The notes beneath the pieces are model-generated. The model saw only the letters and a program-made list of their open reading frames with translations, did no database searches and had not been told where the DNA came from. The position numbers and the translations under genes are program-made. Positions 52,901-60,124 of a DNA stretch of 64,000 nucleotides are shown here, piece by piece (positions within the stretch are counted from its first letter, which is position 1; each line of letters begins with the position of its first letter). Source of the DNA: Sinohyriopsis cumingii. Lineage: Eukaryota; Mollusca; Bivalvia; Unionida; Unionidae. Where the stretch lies: NCBI GenBank assembly GCA_028554795.2, contig CM068827.1:143667751-143731750 (forward strand), written 5' to 3'.

Positions 52901-55900
52901 TCGCGTACACAATGATGGTTGTTGAAACCAGTTGGAACAATCTTTCACATGTTGGAAATTTTGAAAATAAATGTTATTTATACAGAATAACAAACAGCTT
53001 CATTAAAAAAGTGCGTTATTAACAATTAGTATCGAAGTGATTATAAAAGGAGGATTCAGTTATTCAACTGCCCAGTTCCCTACCCCCCCCATAGTTTTCT
53101 TGATGTATAAGTGGATTTTTTCAACTTTTTGAGGTCTCTTGATAACTTGCTCCCTTGCTTATAGTGTGGTCTATGTTTGTGGACCCCATTGTGCACGAGT
53201 TATCAAGGGAGATTTGTACTTTCCTTACACAATCATTATATTCTGTTCATAGCAGCTGTATGGCTTAGTTAGAAGAAAACAGATTGGTTTTCTAATGTTT
53301 AATCTTTGCTGTAAGATTCTAATTTATATTTGGTACAGAACCAGTCTAGGTATTTGGTGCTAAAAGTCGTCAAATTTATTCTAGTCAGTAAGTATGTTAG
53401 TGCAAAAATGTTTTTCAAATAATTTCAAAGTTGGATTAGAAAAAGAAAAAACCCCAGATTCCTCCAAAGATGAATACATGAATGACAATGCAGCTTTCCA
53501 TTGTAGGGCAGCTTTATGCCCTTTGCAGGCTGTGTGGAAGGATTTTAAAATTGGTAATGGTGGTAAATTTGATGTGGATAAACTCTAGAAAACAAAGAAA
53601 CACCTTAACTAGCTCATCTTACTAACTCCAGTACTAAGGTAACTTCTTTTTAACAGCAGAACTCAATAGTGGACACGAATGTTGTAAATGCCGAAGTATT
53701 ATTTACCGAATTCTTAATTGAACACGGACTACCCCTATTGGTAACAGACCACGTTGGTCATTTGTTCCAGCAGGTGTCTCCTGATTTCTTAATTGCAGAA
53801 AATATGCATGTGCAAGAACAAAAGCATCTAATATTGTTCAGTGTTTAACTGAAGATACTTTACTTAGTTTAGTATTGCTACAGATGGGAGTAGTGATTAT
53901 GACAACAAAAAGTTGTACCCAGTCTGTGTAACAGACTTTGACAACAAAAAGTTGTACCCAGTCTGTGTAACAGACTTTGACAACAATAAGGGCAAAGTGA
54001 TAGTGTTCTTATTTCACTACCAGAATTGACAGTATATTCCAGTGGAGAAAACATTTTTGATTTGCTTGACAATGCTGTGAAGAAACATGATATAAATTGG
54101 TAGAACTGTATGGGGTTTTCAGCTGATAATCAGTGATTGGAATTCATAAAGAAGTTGCATTCTATATTTTGAAAATGTCTACATCAGTGTACATAACAGG
54201 TTGTCCCTGTCATTTGATGCACCTTGCTGTGGGAAAGGCTGCTGATAAATTAGAGGGAGAATTCCTGAAGCATCAAGTTGGCATTCTACCTGACAATGTA
54301 CCTCATGCAATGGTACTGTATTTAAAAGCTAAAGGACCCAATCACTGTAAGGTATAAATTTCCTCCTCTTTGTCAGGTTATGAAAAGGAGTATTGGTTCT
54401 TTACCATTCTAATGATCACTCAGAGATTGTTCAGTATTGTTAACAAAAACAAAAATGTATTGAGATCCAGGCCCAGTAACCCAGTACATGTACTTAGTGC
54501 TTTACTGGTGTGCAAAACATTCATGGTCTCAGCTGGTACAAATTGTTTTGAAATGCAACATGACAGTCTAACAGTTTGTTGCTATTTAAAGCTAAAAGTG
54601 CTACATATGAAACTTTGAAGCAGTAATTGATATTAAAAGACCAGATGGGTAAATAAATCATCTTGCATATATGCTCATTTAATTTTTATCATGTATACGG
54701 ATTACTCTTTTTCTGCTCGGTTTACCTTTTTTGTCCACTTGGATTACACTTTTTCCTTGCCAGGAATTGGCATGTATGTATTCAGTCTGGAGAAGGCAGA
54801 AACTTTGCAATTGATCTGGTCATTACTTGACAAGTGAGCAGTGCAGAGAGTTTACAAGTACAGTAGCCTTTGACTCCAGGCTTTTTCTAGTGCCCAAAAC
54901 CATTGAGAAACTCTGGCCAGTCTTCATCCAGCTCAGCTAGTACATATCCTCACAGAGATTAAAAATAGAAATGACAGTGTCAGTAAGGTATTCCATAAAG
55001 AGGAATGAATTTGATGAATTTATCTTGACCTAACCAACATGTTTCCACATCCCTATCCATGTAGCATCATGTAACTTCTTTTGGTTTGTCTCACAAGGAG
55101 CAGTATATACCAATTTCATGCATTCTCATTTGGTCTTAATATTAGTCCATGGACATTCACAATATCACCTGACTGATGCATTCTGGTTTAGGACTTGCTG
55201 TGCATGTGTTTCCATCAAAAGATAACACAGTCCAGATCAGACATGTTCATTATCTTAGCCAACACAGTCAAGATGTGGCCTGGCCCTTTCATCAGTTTGT
55301 TAGTTTCAATGGATTTGTATACAGACCTTTTTGTAATGAGGCGGAATCATAAACTGCTCACCTTCATCCTGCCCCGACCCTGACACTGAAGGCTGGGTCA
55401 CGGTGGCGCTTTTAGTCAGTTGATCTGGGTTTTGGGGCTATGCTCACCACACCCATGCATTCTGGTGTTGTGGATAATACAGAAAATATTGAGTCAGAAC
55501 TGCAAGTTTATTCTTAGGTGGACAGGTTGTGGGTGAACAATCTACTTCATGTTGTAATAGAATGTAGTTAAAATCATGCTAAAAACAGCCATGATTGCAT
55601 GTGTTTCACTCCTGCTTGGATTGGCTTCTCTTTAATGCCTGGCTCTTGTCAAGTCTTCAGTCATGGAGAGGATCTTGCAACATAGAGGAACTTGCACTTT
55701 GACAGATTACAAAGGAAAGTGATGGGTTTTCATTGACTTGTGCAATGTCTGCAGCATAGTGCCTCCTTCCTGTTATTAGATATATTTTTATCTCTGGCTC
55801 TTTTTGTGAAAAAAGTTAGCCATAATTGCAGTCAGAGGTTACTGTTTCATGATCTCTGACACTTTCAGGCAACACATGTAGTGGAGATACTGGTTGATAC

Positions 55901-58900
55901 AGACCTATCAGACCTACTAGCCTGTTTTGACTTGAATAGGCAAGACGTCTAACCCTGTTTCTTAAATGAAATTTTGTGTTGGTTTTGACATGGCTCAACT
56001 CAGATCAGTTCAAGCCTTCAATGAGAACCTTTTAAAAGGTTTCATCATATAAAACATGTTTTCTGCTAGTCTTGCCTTTGCATGCAGGGTGAACAAATTG
56101 CATGCCCTTCCAAATAGACTCAAAACTATTTCCAGTTCAGATCAGATGGTTCCAAACTCGTAATGACACAACTATTCATATTTAAGAACAGGTTATCATC
56201 AGCAGGCATTGAAAGAATAATCATCAGTTCCTGCTCACTGATTGATACATTGGGAGTGGTGGCAATGAAGGCCAACATCTTTTCCCTCTTGTGAAATTCC
56301 TAGCATTGTGGGTGGCTGAAGTGGGCAGTATGTATACTCTGAATTTCCAATATTTCAGACATTCCTCATGAAGATTTCAGCTCATGAAATTAGTGATCTC
56401 TGCAAGCATTGTGTTTGGACATAATGTATCAGTTTGAGACATAAAAGCCATTGGCTGATGTACACAGTTAACCTTCTCAAGCCAAACATTGAATCAGGTG
56501 GGTCCATTTGCAGTGACCCATATGACCACCAGGCCAATTTAATGTCAGCATGACATACTGGTGGGCATGGTTTAGCACTTTTGCTTCATTTACCTGGAAT
56601 TTGTTGGGTCAATAAGGAAGACTAATTCTTTTCTTCCTATACAGTATTGTTGTCACATGTTTACATAACTTGATTATACCATCTTCAGGTAAGGAGAGTA
56701 GTTTATTCTTCATGTAAGTAATCCAGCCATTCTTCCCTTGAAGTGGGTCCATCTTAATGGTAGGAGAACAAGTTATCTTTCATACAAGTAATTCAGCTGT
56801 TTCTTCCTTGAAGGGGGATCATAATTGTAGGAGAGCAAGTTTTCCTTTATATAAGTATTCTGGTCATTCTTCCCTTGAAGGGGACTCATCATAATGGTAG
56901 GGTTCTCTTGCATTTTCCCTCACATTACCAATTATTCTAACATTAACAAGATTGGGATTGTGTTCATTGGAGAAAGTTAATTTTTCATAAATAATGTTTG
57001 TCAAGAACACTTGAATAATCACATTACTAATAAACCCTCCCTCTCCTACCAGCAAAAGTCAGCATCCTAAATGATATATCCGTCAGCTTAAATGGACAAT
57101 AGCCATAAGAGGGGTGACCACCTAGCAGTGGTAATTAAAGGTAATTTTTAAGAGTTTCCTCCCTTTGCCTATGTTCTGTAGACATTAAAGTACATTTTTC
57201 TCTTACTGGGATTGCTCGATTGAAGAGGTAAGGTAATTAGTTTTTAATGTGAATGTGATGATACAGTTAATCTCTGAGAAACATAAGGTCCAGTTTCATA
57301 TTACATTCAGACACAGCAGTGATAGTAACTATTTCCTGTAGAACTTTCAGTTGATGCATAAAATGAGGAATGAAGAGTTATCTTCCACTGCTGAATAAAA
57401 AATAATGCAATGAGAAGTTCTTAGTCAATGTAATTGGTTTTTATATGGTTTATTGGCTTTTGGCAGAACATATTATACCTTGACCATGTCTGGCCATCTG
57501 TCCATTATCTTGTATTTATTTTTAGGCATTTTAACTTTAGTTCTGTGGAAAGTACTTTCACCAAAATTGGTTAGCTTGCACAGTTTTGTGGGGAATAAAC
57601 AAACTTTCAGATCAGAAGGTCAAGGTTTCTGTGGCTGAGAAAAGAAAAATGGTTTCTACACATAAAGCTGGCGTGTGTATGTGTGATTTAGGATTTTAGT
57701 ATAGCTTTAACAATTTTTCAGTCATATCGCTACAATGTCTGCAGTGTGACAGTTTGTAGTGATGTCTAGCACTGGGGCATCATGTTGCAGACATGTAGCA
57801 TGTCCCACCCAGTCACATGATCCTGACACCAGGCCGACCAGTCCTAACACTAACCTTTTAATGCTGAGTGCCAAGCAAGGCAGATGTTAGTACCATTTTT
57901 GTAAGTCTTTTGGTATGACTTGGCCTTTGTTTGAACCCACAACCTCCAGCTTCTGAGGCAGACACTCTAACCTCTAGGCCACCGGAGCGGTTGAGAACTG
58001 GTAGTTTTGTTGGTGTACTAAAAATCTAAGAGTCATGAATTTGTTACCCACCAAGGTTGGCTACCGTATATTCTATAAAGTGTTAAAAAAGTGTTAAAAA
58101 TGCTGTTAAATTCAACTGAAGCAAAAAAACCCACCTTTATTCTACATTACATACATGGACCAAATAATCAGGTTAGCTTGCACATGAGGTATGGAAGAAG
58201 CCTCTTTACTTTGGGTCAAAAGGTCAAAGATCAAAGTTACCATGACTTAAAATAAAAACAATTTCTGCACAATAACTTTGAACATCATGGACCCAGACCA
58301 AATTTTGTTTGATACCTTTCACTTAGGTAAAGAATAAGCTTATTTGTTTTGGAGTCAAAAGGTCATGCAGGTCACTGTGGCAAAGAAGTAAAATGGTTTC
58401 TGCTCATTAACATTATTTGTAGATCACATACCTGAAGAGACTGCACTTGGGATTCCTAAGAAGCTTATCAATTTGGGGGTTTAAAGTTCAAAGAATATAG
58501 GTCACTGAAAGAAGAAACGTATCTCCACAAAAACTTAAGTTCTTGACTAACTTTACCAAAGTTTGTAGATGACTTGCATGATGGATATGCAAAAAAACTA
58601 TTGATTTTGGGATCAAAAGTTCAAAGTAAAAACAGCCTATATAATAAGAGGTCTAGAAGTCAGAGGTCATGATCACAGTACACCTGACAAGAAACTAATA
58701 GATTCAGCAAAGTTAAGTTTATATCAGAAAGACACATCTTGAACAAAGGTACAGGTCATGGAGACCCATTGGTCAATAATCAACTATGCTATACTATTTA
58801 CTGCATAGAGGGCTATTTAGGGTAGATGGATAATGTGCCATTCATTCTAGTCGTCTGTGTGTGTGTGTGTGTGTGCATGCATGTGCCAGTGTGCCATTCA

Positions 58901-60045
58901 TTCTACTCATGTGTGTGTGTGTTAACACAACAACAACTAATTAGGGTTGTGGCTGTTGACTTTGTATACCAAATAGTATGACAGCATTTGGAAACTCCTT
59001 TTTTTAGTTCATTTCTGAAAATGTGCATGCTAATCAAATTTTTTTCTATTACTGTGTATATACCATGAAGCCCTACTAAAATGCAGATTTAGGTAAACCT
59101 TTTTCTTTGTGTAAAATGAAACCTGTTGTAGTCATCTCTTCATTACAGATGTCAAATGTATGTAAAAGTGTTAGGTAGATTAAGGTTCTTTTTACATTCA
59201 TTTAACTTAGGAATAACATTGAAAAAGTAATGGGGGGATGCGGATTTATAATGTATAAGTTTCTAGAAAATTTCAGACAAAAGCTGAAAGGAGATTTTTG
59301 CATTGGGAGATACCTTACATTGGGAGATACCTTTATTACCAAAAGCAGAAAATATTTAAATGTATATGAACTTTGTCTGCACAGTTTTGTAAGCTTAGTA
59401 AGGGACCTTTAGACGATTGTCTTTCTAAACTTCCTTTTTCTGCATCTCTCCATTAAATTTTTTAAATTTCTTTTACTATTGCCTATTAAAAACTTGTTTT
59501 CTTCTCATATTAGGGAAAGTGACATGGACTGGGAGAATGATCTTGAGGAGGTCATTTTAGAAAAGTGCAAGAACAACAATGGGATACTGCATATCTATGT
59601 AGACAGGACTTCCAAGGAGGTAAGATGTCTCCACCTGTTGATGCCTACATTAGGCTTGGCTCAAACCTCTCGTACAGTCACCTTGATTTGCATCTTCATC
59701 AAGGTGTAGCTCTATTAAAAAGATAGTGATGTTATTGTATATAGTAGTTGAAAAGAATTTATTATATTGGTCATATCAGATGCTTACCTACCTGTGCACA
59801 AAAAAGGACCCACATCTGCTGGTAGCAGATTCAAGTTAGTATTGTTCGCTAAATATCACTTATAGAATAAACAGCAATGACCCCTGGCTGCAAACAGCAG
59901 ATCTGGATGTACCTTGTGCGGAGCTGGCTTTTCATTACATTCAAATTTGACTCAGATGTGCCAGCACATAAATGTTGGCAGATCTGGGTCCGCATTTTGT
60001 GAAGTTGGATATGTATTATGTATAAATTTTATCCAGATGGGCCAG

Positions 60046-60124
<79 letters not shown>

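Larger units (their letters stand above)
49622..59513 (+). other. LEMD3 intron (9.9 kb)
   Basis: Contains the 59-bp minisatellite (about 49730-50635), a Tigger-like element (51164-53216), a hAT transposase relic (53390-54360), a DIRS relic (54860-56500), a short tandem repeat (56690-56905), a degenerate repeat block with a SINE inside (57450-58790) and a TG microsatellite. The stretches 50640-51150 and 58930-59500 hold nothing I can name. Confidence 0.75.

Noticed and set aside
53878-54072. 64-codon minus-strand frame with [14 protein letters not shown] repeats
   Set aside because: Antisense shadow of the 50-bp duplication within the hAT relic, whose sense strand has the recognisable motifs.
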